Source: Hermodice carunculata (Eukaryota > Annelida > Polychaeta > Eunicida > Amphinomidae). Taken from it: a stretch of DNA of 64,000 nt. The notes below the pieces were generated by a model. It saw only the letters and a program-made list of their open reading frames with translations, had not been told where the DNA came from and did not search any database. Positions 1 to 12,282 of this stretch are shown one piece after another. The position numbers and the translations under genes are program-made. Position 1 is the first letter of the stretch; each line of letters starts with the position of its first letter. The DNA lies in assembly GCA_964020975.1 (NCBI GenBank), contig OZ026618.1, positions 34,812,849 to 34,876,848 of the forward strand, in the 5' to 3' direction.

Positions 1-50
1 TATTTTGTTGACCACTAAGTTATCACATAGTTGTTGGGAGTTTTTCCTCA

Positions 51-568
51 CTTGCTGCATGGCCTAACACTTTCAAAGCAGAAAGTCTCACTTGCTGCAT
101 AGCCTAACACTTTCAAAGCAGAAAGTCTCACTTGCTGCATGGCCTAACACTTTCAAAGCAGAAAGTCTCACTTGCTGCATGGCCTAACACTTTCAAAGCA
201 GAAAGTCTCACTTGCTGCATAGCCTAACACTTTCAAAGCAGAAAGTCTCACTTGCTGCATGGCCTAACACTTTCAAAGCAGAAAGTCTCACTTGCTGCAT
301 AGCCTAACACTTTCAAAGCAGAAAGTCTTACTTGCTGCATGGCCTAACACTTTCAAAGCAGAAAGTCTCACTTGCTGCATGACCTAACACTTTCAAAGCA
401 GAAAGTCTCACTTGCTGCATGGCCTAACACTTTCAAAGCAGAAAGTCTCACTTGCTGCACGGCCTAACACTTTCAAAAGCAGAAAGTCTCACTTGCTGCA
501 TGGCCTAACACTTTCAAAGGAGAAAGTCTCACTTGCTGCATGGCCTAATGCTTTCAAAGCAGAAAGTC
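51..568. repeat. 40-bp minisatellite, 13 copies
   Basis: The unit begins CTTGCTGCATGGCCTAACAC. Starts fall at 51, 91, 131 and so on to 532, with one single-base insertion near 478. Copies differ at one or two positions (GCATgG/GCATaG), so the array is young or homogenised. Confidence 0.97.
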
Positions 569-654
569 GGCAATAAGCTACCTACCTAGGAGACAGGTTA
601 CAAGATAGGTGATTAACATGTTTAACTTGTTCAGAAATAACCAAACCTTCAGTT

Positions 655-1007
655 TTACCAGTCTTGTAGCCCACTTTCTACCCCCACCCCACCCCAATCC
701 TGAATTGTTAAGACATTTTCGTTAAAAGTTATTACAGTTTGGTCGGGATAGTCAACAATTTCCAGTAGCGGCGTGTCGTCAACAAAAGTGTAAATACGAC
801 AACAAAGCTTGTCAAATAAAATGTCAATAAAGACCAAGAACAACAAGGTCCAACGATACTACCCTGAGGAACACCGACTGTATGGTCACGCAATCTAAAG
901 CAACTCCGACCAGTACAACTGTTTTCTGTTAGATAAACATGACCGGATCTCGGTGGGCAGTGCATTGAAAATGTAAAGTGGCTTGAGATAACAACAAGCA
1001 ATCCCAT
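655..1007 (-). pseudogene. LINE reverse-transcriptase fragment
   Basis: The minus strand reads HTVGVPQGSIVG, the conserved RT block GVPQGSxLGPLLF, then after a frame change LFLVFIDILF and FVDDTPLLE, the equivalent of the YADD block. It is a jockey/CR1-type fragment without start, endonuclease or 3' end, broken by at least one frameshift near 846. Confidence 0.75.
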
Positions 1008-1805
1008 GTCTCAAAATCCTATCAAATGCTTAAGAGGTGTCAAAAAACAAACAAAACAACAACAACAAAACATGTGCACTATTTGACTGTGCTGCCAAGT
1101 TTCATAAAACCGAAATTCGAAGCGACAAGAAGATACGTGGAGAGAAATCGTTGTCTTCGAAACGAGATGATTTCAAACACTTTAGCTTACGAGCATATAA
1201 GAGAGACTGGTTGGTAAATTGTGTCATGTCGTGAATAGTTTGTCTGTTGGTCTCTACGTGACATATCTGTAGGGAATGCATTCGTTTGTTCGTTCTCTCA
1301 AAAGTTTGTTGATTCATGTATATAACAAAAGTCATAATATTGTCACCCCGTCGAACAGAAGATAAATGACTGCAACTTTTCATTTTCGACATTGGAGTAA
1401 TTCCAGCTTATCCTTCGGCATGCATTTGTATTACCAAGAGAAAGACCTGTACAAATTAATATAGCTTCATGATGGCGTGTGCATATTGGACTTAGATTTG
1501 CTACAATATTATTCAGAGAGTCATCGAGAACGAAGACTGGGTCGAGAACCGATGCCTCTAAAAGACTCAGTAACTGAGTGCTTCAAATTGAGTCTGAGAC
1601 GGGAACGTAAAAGGGCCTGGTCGATCCTTATTTTCTGAGAGTCCCAACAAACACAAAAAAGTTAAGTCACCAGTGATACTGATAACATGTGGAAACTGCA
1701 ATTGAGTCTCGAAATAAATCCAGAAAATCTCTGAATATCGTAGTAGTACCATCTTGCCCAGGTGGCCTGATAAAATCCAACAAAAGGTTTGAGCTTGATG
1801 ACAAT

Positions 1806-2075
1806 GGGCTGAATCCAGACTGACTCAATAGATGGATTACAGACTGAGTCAATAGACGGATTACAGACTGACTCAACAGATGGATTACAGACTGACTCAA
1901 CAGATGGATTACAGACTGAATCAACAGATGGATTACAGATTGAATCAACAGATGGATGACAGACTGACTCAATAGATGGATTACAGACTGACTCAATAGA
2001 TGGATTACAGAATGACTCAATAGAGGGATTACAAACTGACTCAATAGGTAAATTGCACACTGAGTCAATAAATAG
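1806..2075. repeat. 24-bp minisatellite, about 11 copies
   Basis: The unit is GACTGACTCAATAGATGGAT plus TACA with scattered substitutions. Because 24 is a multiple of three, two minus frames stay open and read CNPSIESV or VIHLLSQS repeats. I see no splice or start signal that would make either a gene. Confidence 0.92.
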
Positions 2076-2256
2076 ATTTCATCATTTTTATTTGCCGTAC
2101 TAACGTACTGGAAGCCCTATTAATTTCCGCACTTCATACAGACCATTATTTGTACATTTATTTAATTTTTTGTACGGCAAAACTATTATTTGTACCAGCG
2201 TACCAGGAAGCCCCCCAACCCCCCTTTGAATATGGCCGTCTCATCTTTTTTTCATC

Positions 2257-2330
2257 GATAATAATGATAATAATAATAATAATAATAATAACAACAACAA
2301 CAACAACAACAATAATAATAATAATAATAA

Positions 2331-2407
<77 letters not shown>

Positions 2408-2412
2408 TGATA
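2257..2412. repeat. TAA microsatellite
   Basis: A long TAA array with a TAACAACAA interruption. The 3' flank (AATTTATGAGGAAAACTTCC, then CCTTTACA) resembles the flank of the GAT array at 24520, so both may mark the end of one dispersed element. Confidence 0.95.
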
Positions 2413-3156
2413 ATTTATGAGGAAAACTTCCCCTTTACAGCGGGGGCACCAACGGAACCGGGAAAATTCCATTATGCGTCCAAATTATGTACAAATAATT
2501 AGGCATCCTTATTATCAATTAAATAATCTTCGTATTTTAAAATAAGTATAGTATCTATAAGTAATAATTTATGTCCTTCGCATCAAAACTGGAGATAAAC
2601 CACTCATTGGGACAAAACTCTAGAAAACAAGGATATAGGCTGTCAGTCAACAGCTTTCCTTTAGAGGTCTAGGGACCGAGGTTGTCATTCACTTCCCACA
2701 GGGTGAAGGAGTAGTTCCTGTAACAAGGACAACTTGCCCGTGTGGGAATCTCGTTGTCTTTTACATTGTGTGCATTTGTGTAAAAATTTGACCAAATAAA
2801 TTATCCTGAGCGCCTATGTTCAAGACATCTCCGATTGGGAAAAGTGCATGTAGCGCTAATCAGGCTTCTGACTCGCTCTACATCGTCGTTTCACGTAGCA
2901 TACAGCAACAGGCGTTTAAGTTATAAGAGCCTAATATTACCAGCTAGTAACGAAATAAAGGTGGCATGTAAGACCCTGTGACCTATTCCCTTTAAATTAT
3001 ATAATTGCTGGTCATTTGCCTGTCGTAGTACTGCAAGAAGCAGGCGTGTATATCAGTATCGACAATAAAGGTGAGAATGGAATTTCAATTATACGACATC
3101 TGTCTACTCAACGGAAAGTCCACTTTCCCTAGGTTTCTAAAGAATCGATTACATAC

Positions 3157-3408
3157 CTATCTACCATAAAATCATATCGTTTTACCATAGTATCAACTGT
3201 TGAAGTGTTAATTACATGGAACGACCGGCGATACCATCTGTCTGGTCTGTAAAGAGCATCCAGCAGAAATTCCAAAATTTGATCAACAGATAAACAATTG
3301 ATAGTAAAATTATAATTATGGCCATATTTACTCATAGAAGCGATTTCTGTCTGGTAGTTACGGCGAGGGTTGTTTGGGGTCAAGTATAATTTTAATGATT
3401 GTGAATTC
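3157..3408 (-). CDS. candidate exon 7 of the signal-peptide gene
   Basis: A 252-bp segment lies between the acceptor TATTTATTTTAG and the strong donor ATAG|GTATGT. The 83 full codons include NFTINCLSVDQILEFLLDAL and YRPDRWYRRSFHVINTSTVD, rich in Tyr and Trp with two N-glycosylation sequons. It is the most protein-like minus-strand stretch in the first 10 kb. Another strong acceptor (CTGCTTCTTGCAG) ends at 3031 and may open the next exon. Confidence 0.42.
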
Positions 3409-4314
3409 CTAAAATAAATATACGACAATTCCATTTTACTTGCTCATACAAAGACTGACCCTAGCCATGCAAATTTACACTGTGATTGGTCTGTGCTCTG
3501 AACTCTCAATAAGCATCGACGACATCAAAGTCGTTACCTTTGAATATCAGTATGTGTTGAGCGTATCAGGCGTGATTTGCTCTCTTTTATGATTGTTTTA
3601 TATGAAAATTAATTTGAACATGTAAGCACAGAAATACATGGAGTACGCTGCATTTTTCTAGCGGGGGGGGGGGCTTCTTGCTCTTTGGTTTGAAAGAAAG
3701 TTGCCACCGTTGTTGCTTGTGAGTTTTAGAGCGGAAAACCAGTTGATAAGGACAGGTGTGTGCACTTTAGTACATTCTCAGCGTGACTTTGGTGCTGTGA
3801 AAAATATCAGGATGCATTTTAGTGTATTTAATTGAATATATAACCCAATACACAGAATTCGGAGTGTGTGGTAGAGGTGTGTGTGTTCGTTTTGAATTTT
3901 ATGTAGACTGGATAAGCTGGGTTTTTTAACAACAAACTTCAATGTGTAAATGAGTATCTAAACGACTATTTTGATTTTTCATTTGAACCCTTTAAATTTG
4001 GAACTGGAGACCGCATCAATACCCTCCCCCCCCCTCGTACTTCGCGCGCTATGCGCTCAACGCGCGCCAGAGAAATAAGAAATCTGTTCAGTTGTACCAT
4101 TTTTTACTTGTATATATAAGTGTGCGAGTGCTTGAATATCAGTTATCTATTTATTTATTTATTTATTTATTTGTTTGTTTTGTTTATCTGTCTTTTTATA
4201 TTTTTATTTATTTATTTATTTATTTATTTATCTGTCTATCTATTGATTTATTTGTGTATTTATATATCGATTGATTGATTGGTTGATTGATTGATTGATT
4301 GGTTGGTTGGTTGG

Positions 4315-4368
<54 letters not shown>

Positions 4369-5913
4369 AAACGAACGAAGAAGTTGAACATGAAGTCATT
4401 ATAGTAATTTGGGACATCTCTTGTTGTGATTGGCACTGGGAGAGTTAGTGGTAAGCAACCACGAGAGGATTGGTGTGTCATCATGCAGTGGTTTACAAGC
4501 AGATTTCTTGCAAATTATCGCGGAAATAGTGGGTATATACATCTTATCTGTACTCACTGTTAAAGCGATCTCCAACAGATAAACCGCTGAACTTTCTATT
4601 CCTGCTCTCTACTATTGCTGCCCGCGCCAAACAAAAAGTCGTCGCCCACACGCTCTCAAAATAATCACTGTGAAAGACACAACAACGGTTAAACACTATA
4701 GAGTGGTATAATCCTATCTTCAAGATAGTGTTGTAAATATACAAATATCATCACAATTGACGCAAGTGACACGGCTGCTTCGGGCATTGGCATTGACAGC
4801 ATTGCTATAATGCTGACAATTGGCATACCCATATACAATTTTGTTATGGAATCTTTTATTCGGCAATGACTGAAGACACAAGTGCATAACCAGTGGCGTT
4901 GAGAGAACTGGATTTTGCATGTTGCTTTTCGCTAAAAGGTGTGCCCAGATTGGCAAGTCTTATCGCAATATAACATACTTGGTGCCACCTATCAATGAAC
5001 CTGGCCTTGACCTGCGACCGCGTGGCAAAACTTCAGGAGCTCTGGCAGTGCCTGCTTTGCTACAGGCCTTTCGTAGGAGCACTGACTTATTTATTTTCCG
5101 TTGGAGTGTTTATTCGCGAATTTCACGCCGAATTTGTCTCAGACAGAAACAGAGACTTAGATCAGCACCTGTGTTTTACCTAACCCTTTCCTGGTAACTT
5201 AAGATGCAGCAGAAACAACGTCCATCTACACACTTCCAAGTTGCATCTTCCGACCTTAAATGCAGTGAACATGTCACTTGACCAGCAAGTCCCGGTAGCT
5301 TTCAAGAATCACTCAAAATCACGTGTTTTCAGTCTTCAGAGTGTAAAAAGTTAAAATAGTCCGTGGTTTTTGCATAAAACTACATGATAAAAGCATAGCC
5401 ATAGAGAGTTAAAACAGCTTCCGGCTTGACACCTTGGCCCTCGTGCCCAAGATGAGCTCGTGTAAACAGGTCTAACGTCTCTGCTCAATGATCCAACTCA
5501 ACGTCTACTCGCATTTCCACCTGGGCTGTCTGATCAAGGCTTTGAACACGAACTTTGTCCCTCCCGACACAAATTGTTACTTTGGACTGGTACCCCTGAG
5601 AGTCAACTAAAGCGAGATGTATCACATGTGTGCTTTAATGTTGGGATCGTCTGATGCTTATATTACTCTAAATATATCCGATTTAACTACTTTTGGATGT
5701 TTGCATCTCCATAACAGACACCAAGGCACATTTATCATTTTTGGGGCCTGGATGTATGGTAGGGATATTCTGACAGGCGTCAGCTGAAAGGCAAAGTTGC
5801 TGCTGCTATTGAAAAATAGTAAAATGCATGTGTGGTGCAACTCATTAAACGTACTCACAGACGCCAAAATAATTTTGAAATTTGTGACGAACAGGCGTCA
5901 GTGCTGCAGGCAC

Positions 5914-5984
<71 letters not shown>

Positions 5985-5987
5985 CGC

Positions 5988-6069
<82 letters not shown>

Positions 6070-7743
6070 CCTGTTGTGGTGGTGGCATACTTCAGGTCAG
6101 TCTCTCTCTGTTAGGGTGGCATATTTGTGGTTGCTCCCAGAGAAAGGTCTTTGTGATTTTATATAACTAAACGGTGGGTGGAATCAACGATACAAATGTA
6201 ACATTTCTAAATGTAGTGAAACATGCCTTTTTGTGGCAGGGACACCTGATATGGAGAGCCTACAGATTAGTTCTTTGTAGGTAGTTAGGCAAGCCATGCA
6301 AAATAAATATGTTGAAAATAAAAAAAAAGATGTTATTTAATCCACTTTGCAACAAATTCAATGCTGGTTTGAAATTACCGTTCGCGAATTTGACGCTCAA
6401 TGTGATAGAATTCTAGATGCAACACCTGTCGTCTCCACACTCTGGACTTATCCTATCAAATACCAAGAGAATCACGTCCATTGCTTTCCAAGGCTGTCCT
6501 TGGACCAAGAACAAGATCTGGTAACAAGGGACACAAAATTTAACAAAATTTTAATCTCACCAGATTTATATACAATTTTGCAAAGCTCTGCGTAGTGATG
6601 TGTTCAACAACTTATTTTCACTGCACAAGTTACTCATAGATTGTGTAACGCAGTATATCTGGAGTTAAATATTCTGTTCTGAAATTCAAAACTACGCGAC
6701 TCCTATAACATTATGTTACGATCAATAGAATCACAATTAAATGTCACTGAAATGAGTAGTTTGTCGTATGAGTAAAATTCTTTTACTAACTCAATCTGCT
6801 CATTTTGTGCTGTTGTGTCTATACAGCAAAACTGGCTGTATAAATGTCACACAAAACGCCATACATTAATGTTTGACGTTAATTGATAAAACAACCTTTG
6901 ATACAGAATTCAGTTGAAACAAAATTAATTGCACATTATTTTCGAACATATTATTTAGTTGAAATGAAATAAAATACAAGCAGTCAGAAGTTCCGGATGT
7001 CGCCATAAAAATTATGCCTCACTTTTAAATGCGATATTCAAACCGGCAAGGCACATATAAATTCTCCTGCTGCATGTTAACGTCGTATGTGTGTAAAGTA
7101 CGGAGAGACTATAATGAAATAAATAAAACGAGGGAGAAATGGGGTAAAAGTATAATAGCAGATCAAAGATAGCTATTTCTCCAAATTGACTTCACTGTAA
7201 TGGCGGATCACGTGTAGTTTTCCTATCAGATGTCGTGATGGATCACTAATAAATTGTTCTAAAAATGAAATTGCGGATCACAAACTCGGAGTTCCTTTCA
7301 CTGGCAGACAGCCTCTATACAAGTTCTTACCGCTGATTATAGCTGAAATCCCGCATGACACGCTTCATTTACGGTTATCTGCACCGTTAGTAACATTTCA
7401 TAACGGAGTCTAATCAAGACAAAACTAGATGTATTTCTCTTGAAACAGAAAGGTAAACAGCAAACAAAACAACATATGGCATTAACCGGTCGGAGTATTA
7501 TTGTCGACTAAGATTTGCTACCAATGCATCGACAGGATCCGTATGCAAATTTTCCCCATTAAAAATTACAAATGATCCAGTTTTGGGAAATCGTCTGCTT
7601 CTTTTGGCATAAACTATAGTTCAGTCTATGTCTCAAATTTCTTGACTCTTGACGATCCTGTAAATTAGAAATCCTGGTAGGTAGACGCAAATGAACACAC
7701 ACCTGCTGCCTTGTCGCACTACTGTCAGCTGAGACACCCACGT

Positions 7744-7823
<80 letters not shown>

Positions 7824-8590
7824 TACATATATATATATAAAAGAAGCACACATATAATATATGTATATCTGTGTGTGCTTACATGCACTATATATATATA
7901 TATGCGTGTGTGTGCAAACATGAATGTATGTGCATATGTATGTGTGTATCATCGAAATGTATAAGTCTAACAATAATAATAAGACTTGTATTAATCAGTA
8001 TTAAGATCCGTGTGTCCAAGTGCCAACACAAATATTATTAAATTTCAAGAAGCAAAAAAACTATATATATATATATATACTTATATGTCTCTAGTTTCCT
8101 ACTTTCTCTGTTTCTGTCTTTCTCTGCATATCTCTTCCTTTGTAACATTTCATATTGCCTTCATCCTGATCGTATACAGTGTATTTATTTTTTCGTGTGG
8201 GATGTGCATATAAGTCGGACAATGCATGGTAACAGGTAGTTGTATGACATATGCATGCACGGACTGGAGTTTCAATTCAAGGCGACAAGCACAGTATCGA
8301 AAACACAGAGATTATTTTGAGCATTCTACCCTGCCTAAAATGCTATTAAGATACAGGTATGACAATTCCTTGTTCGGACAACTGCTGTTGGAAATACTTG
8401 TTTGGTTCTATGCCTACGTATAGCGGAGCATATATGTACATATGAATGTATATTTGTGCGTTAATCGTGCATAGAAGTCACTCAGTACATTTACTCAATT
8501 AAACTTTTATTGTGTGCATATATATATATGCAGCGAATTATATTAAACTATAAAAAAGATAGATGTGATATGTGTATATATATATTATAA

Positions 8591-8675
<85 letters not shown>

Positions 8676-8827
8676 CATATCACATCTATCTTTTTTATAA
8701 TACAACTACCTATAGAGTTAATTTCATTAACCTCGCACTTTTGCTAACATTGATACATTTTGTCTTGGTGTGTCAATTCCTATATTTCTTTCAATTTTGA
8801 ATAAACTTAATGTTACCAAGTGTCATT

Positions 8828-8882
<55 letters not shown>

Positions 8883-9317
8883 TTATTTATTTATTTATCT
8901 ATTCATTCATTCATTCATTCATTTATTTATTTATTTATTTTTATTTATTTATCTATTTGTTACTTATTTATTTATCTATCTATTTATTCATTCATTTATT
9001 TATTTTGCTTGTTTATTTGTCTGTTTGTCTCTATTTATTTACTTATTTAAAGTTTTAAAATGGCATTAAAACAATGGAAATGGTAAGGTAGCTCCATTTC
9101 TTCAATCCTGCGTTTTTCTTCACTTCTACGGAAATTAAAAATAATTTATAGTAGATTGCAATGAATTTCCCCTGTACCATTTTTATGAAAAATTTAGACT
9201 CTTTTAAGTACCGTTACATCAAACGCTACAGTTACTATTTCTTTTTTTTTTATGAAATTAGAGGAGATTTGTCAAGTAATATTTTTGAAACTGTATAAAA
9301 AATTTATGTCAGACTGG

Positions 9318-9403
<86 letters not shown>

Positions 9404-9857
9404 CACGATTCAACCGAATTCTGTTCCTTATCTGTCTTTCCATGCTGGATATGCATGTTTCTGTGTTTTCCTCTTTAATGTCTAGACTACAACGAATTTT
9501 TCCCTCCCTTCTCTTTCCTTATATATGTACAAAACTATCGCTGTGTTTCATTATTTTCATGTGAAATGATACAGTACCATATTTAATTTCTGTTGAAAAT
9601 TGGTACATGTATAAACGTATCTGCTCTATAAATTTCGTTAAAGTGCAAAAGTTACTATCCTTATTGCAAATAGTTGCAACTATAGACAATATTATTTGAA
9701 TTACAATTATACGTGTTAATAATTTTTTTATACAAATTGATGAGTGTAGCGTACCTGTGCAAGGCCTGAGATTCTGACATTTCACCCATCGAATTCCCAT
9801 CGGACAGTAGGTGGTGATGCTAATGACCAGCCAGAGAATGAGGCCATTTCTCCGCAT
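3157..9857 (-). CDS. tentative multi-exon gene for an unrecognised secreted or extracellular protein
   Basis: I reconstruct this by eye from exon-like segments: E1 9857-9755, E2 5783-5691, E3 5606-5521, E4 4869-4829, E5 4667-4558, E6 from 4435, E7 3408-3157. E1 to the start of E6 join with matching splice phases; the E6 end and the E6-E7 junction are unresolved. E1 starts MRRNGLILWLVISITTYC, a convincing signal peptide, after an in-frame TAG. E1-E3 carry at least six cysteines (CQNLRPC, ACQN, KCALVS, ICVG). E7 has two N-glycosylation sequons (NFT, NTS). The E5 stretch ARAAIVESRNRKFSGLSVGD loosely recalls the ligand-binding fold of class C and natriuretic receptors, which is only a hint. The product looks extracellular; family and 3' end are unknown. 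Confidence 0.4.
4147..4368. repeat. TTTA then GATT/GGTT microsatellite
   Basis: TTTA repeats pass into GATT and GGTT repeats. The tract lies just past candidate exon 6 of the minus-strand gene and would be intronic there. Confidence 0.95.
4369..4435 (-). CDS. candidate exon 6 of the signal-peptide gene (end unresolved)
   Basis: After the acceptor CTAACTCTCCCAG two bases complete the E5 codon and the frame reads PITTRDVPNYYNDFMFNFF. It then runs into a GATT microsatellite, so the exon must end before about 4369. No good donor of the phase needed for E7 is seen, so a further small exon may be missing. Confidence 0.3.
4558..4667 (-). CDS. candidate exon 5 of the signal-peptide gene
   Basis: The acceptor TTGTTGTGTCTTTCACAG and the consensus donor AACA|GTGAGTAC are both strong. 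The 36 codons read DYFESVWATTFCLARAAI and then VESRNRKFSGLSVGDRFN. The segment is less AT-rich than its surroundings, as expected of coding sequence. Confidence 0.45.
4829..4869 (-). CDS. candidate exon 4 of the signal-peptide gene
   Basis: A 41-bp exon follows the strong acceptor CACTTGTGTCTTCAG and ends GG|GTATGC, phase 0 in and phase 2 out. It reads SLPNKRFHNKIVY. Joined to E5 it gives IVYGDYFESVW. Its small size makes it the least certain of the early exons. Confidence 0.33.
5521..5606 (-). CDS. candidate exon 3 of the signal-peptide gene
   Basis: The acceptor is ATCTCGCTTTAG and the two leading bases complete the E2 codon. The 28 codons read DSQGYQSKVTICVGRDKV and RVQSLDQTAQ, a beta-strand-like pattern. 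The donor is CAG|GTGGAA, phase 0; a second possible donor lies four codons later. The frame stays open to a TGA near 5490. Confidence 0.38.
5691..5783 (-). CDS. candidate exon 2 of the signal-peptide gene
   Basis: The acceptor GCAACTTTGCCTTTCAG has a clear pyrimidine tract. Two bases complete the E1 codon, then 30 codons read DACQNIPTIHPGPKNDKC and ALVSVMEMQTSK. The donor A|GTAGTT is mediocre. An in-frame stop follows just after it, so the exon must end about here. Confidence 0.4.
5919..6067. repeat. CT microsatellite with CTCG core
   Basis: About 150 bp of CT dinucleotides broken once by five CTCG units near 5980-6000. The strand is pure pyrimidine apart from the G interruptions. Confidence 0.97.
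7746..7838. repeat. TA microsatellite
   Basis: A TA array with ATACATATACAT interruptions at its right edge, followed by TG/TA-rich DNA to about 7950. Confidence 0.97.
8549..8699. repeat. TA array between 30-bp inverted repeats
   Basis: The left arm TATAAAAAAGATAGATGTGA (8549 on) and its reverse complement (to 8699) flank about 85 bp of TA. The whole 150-bp unit folds into one hairpin. It may be a MITE whose core expanded. Confidence 0.8.
8828..9055. repeat. TTTA microsatellite with TTCA and TCTA variants
   Basis: Imperfect TTTA repeats over about 230 bp with ATTC and ATCT blocks. Confidence 0.95.
9324..9399. repeat. TA microsatellite
   Basis: An uninterrupted TA array of about 38 units. 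Confidence 0.97.
9755..9857 (-). CDS. candidate exon 1 with signal peptide
   Basis: The ATG at 9857 has A at -3 (CAAAAATGC) and an in-frame TAG 21 bases upstream. The 34 codons give n-region MRRNG, a hydrophobic core LILWLVISITTYC, then CQNLRPCT. The donor is ACAG|GTACGC, phase 1. Joined to E2 it reads CQNLRPCTADACQN. Confidence 0.45.
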
Positions 9858-10856
9858 TTTTGGCTGCTGCTGCAACTAAAAACTTATTTTCGCCTTCGTT
9901 TTGAAGCCCACAGGTCACAGAACCGATTTCTCCAAAGCAGTCGGTCTAATAGCCGCAATGTAATATCCGCCCATTCTTGTAGGGCCATTGATTCATGCAT
10001 TAATTCCACTTGAAAAGAATTCTCCTTGCGCAAAATTGTGGCGAATTTTAACAAATATATCCATCTTAGGTTTCTAAAATCCCACATGAAAAGCGACACA
10101 TGGTGCAGTGAGCTTGAATGGCCGGCTTCAATTGGCTGCAATCTTTCTCCTTTTTTGACATCCCTTATGATTCATTGAAGTCGAGATTCCTATCACTCAA
10201 ATATAACAGACATGACAAGGTTTTTGATGTAGATAAATTGTGAACCATTATTAGTGTTTGCTCACACTTTCAAAACTTGTTCCAGGGTCAATATGCTTCC
10301 ACGCAACATTCAAGTCAAGTCTCAAAAGCAGACGACAGTTTCACGCGCGCCAAAATGGCACTGCAAAACTCGGCGTCTGCTCCTGATCGAAGTAGCAATC
10401 GTAGACATTCCTCCGTGGGGCAACCAGGTACATCAGATCGTCGACAAATTCCAGGTTGACATGGCAATGCCAAAAAGAAGTTTTCATCGTTGGCTTTTAA
10501 TTTCACTTTTTAAGAGACTCTGGAAAAAAAACAGATATAAACATTTAGTGTTAGCACAATTTCTTTGCTCTGCTTCAAATCTATGTAGGCTGTTATTCTA
10601 AATTGGTGGCAATAATATGATTGTAAGACCCGATTGTTTGCAAATCATTGTGTTACCGACTTCTGCATTTCCCCACGAAGGTAATTCATACAGTTCATTT
10701 TAATTCATTAAATACTGGTGGATGAATGTGTTTTGAATTATGTCAGAAACAAACCTTAGATAGCATCCTCGTGAAAAAATATGGCAACATGGAAAGGCAC
10801 TTTCAAGAATTGTCTACTTTGATACCCTTTTTCATCCAATTTAACGTGTCACAAAG

Positions 10857-11048
10857 CACTTCGACAGAAAATTTCCCGGACCAAAATTATAAAAGCCCTT
10901 TTCGATGAGGTCTGGATGTTTAACACCCAATGCACAAGAAAACGGAAACTGACACTTCGACAGAATATTTCCCGGACCAAAATTATAAAAGCCCTTTTCG
11001 ATGAGGTCTGGGTGTTTAACACCCGATGCACAAGCAAACGGAGACTGA
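10857..11048. repeat. 96-bp tandem duplication
   Basis: Two copies beginning CACTTCGACAGAA start at 10857 and 10953, about 95 percent identical. The open frames over it are by-products of the duplication. Confidence 0.9.
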
Positions 11049-11059
11049 CTCAGTCTCAC

Positions 11060-12280
11060 AATTTGACCAAGAGAAAGCCCCGATATTGCTCCAGTCAGAA
11101 CAATTGGTATCTTTATTACAAATCATCTACTACCATTTTGCCGTTCTATATTTTCAAGTGAAGCCATTTGATCCTATCTTTGCTCCAAGGACAACCACTT
11201 TCTATTGACCGCTCGGCCACTGCGAGAACCGGGATTGGCATTTCTATAGTATGGGGTGTACTAATTTTTGTTTTGTTTGTGTACTTTAGGGGGAGGTGGG
11301 TGGGTGGGAGGGGTGCTTCTATCCCTCACTCTTTGAAATATATCACCTTGTCCTGTACGATTTTTATCTTTTCATTTCCAAAGTGCTCAAATATAAACGA
11401 TGCTATTCTCCTTTTCTGTGTCAATGAATGCTATGCACTGTAAGTTCGGTTAATTTTGTTTAATGTTTGTGTTTTATTATTTCGCCGCCGGTTTGCCTCC
11501 TAAGCATACCACCACTGTGGGGAGAACCACTAGATTAGATTATACTATCTGTACTATTGGGTAATCCCATAAAAATGTTTCATGAAATCCCATAAAAAAT
11601 ATAATTAATTGAACTCGCAATTGGTTTTTGGTGTCGACGTTCACAGGGAACACAACAAAGGCGACCCAGGGGGATCCTATAGAAGCAAACTGATGGTTCA
11701 AAGTCGTGAAAATAAACAATACAATAACACATAATTTAAATATTTAAAATGCAAAACTCGTGAACATTTATGCAATGCAAAATAAGTACATTTGGTCCCC
11801 AGACGGGAATATGACGGGACATGAGAGGGCTTCAGAGGCGACCTGGTTTTCGAGAGACGTTAATTAGTTGACCAATGAAACCTACACAATGAAATTTCAG
11901 CGATTCAAATTTTTGTGACCTCGTGACCTTGACTCCTGAAAACAATGACCAGGTGACCTCAGGGGGTTACCCATCTGGAGCCCCTACATTTACACCACAA
12001 TGTTATCAACATGTCCAGTTAACAATGATCTACGCTTGTAGTTTGTTAAGGCTGCAGCATGGTAACATTGTGTTTTATTGCAAATAACAAACCAGAAATA
12101 TCCTTTTCGGTGACAAGAAATGCTATGTTATCAATGAAGGTAAGTCTTATTTGTACCCAATAGACTCATTCCATGCACTCATGAAAAAACAAAACCTTAT
12201 TGTGAAGCAATAATGAGCACACATTTAGATAAATTGTACCAGAGAACTGGATGGAAAATTGTCGCAAAGAGACGGGAGCA
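11060..12280. other. no gene recognised
   Basis: Unique-looking AT-rich sequence with scattered short open frames and no recognisable motif. A short duplicated CCCATAAAAA phrase lies near 11567-11600. Confidence 0.6.
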
Positions 12281-12282
12281 TT

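Noticed and set aside
5797-6170. Overlapping Ser/Leu and Arg/Glu open frames
   Set aside because: Pure CT microsatellite translations.
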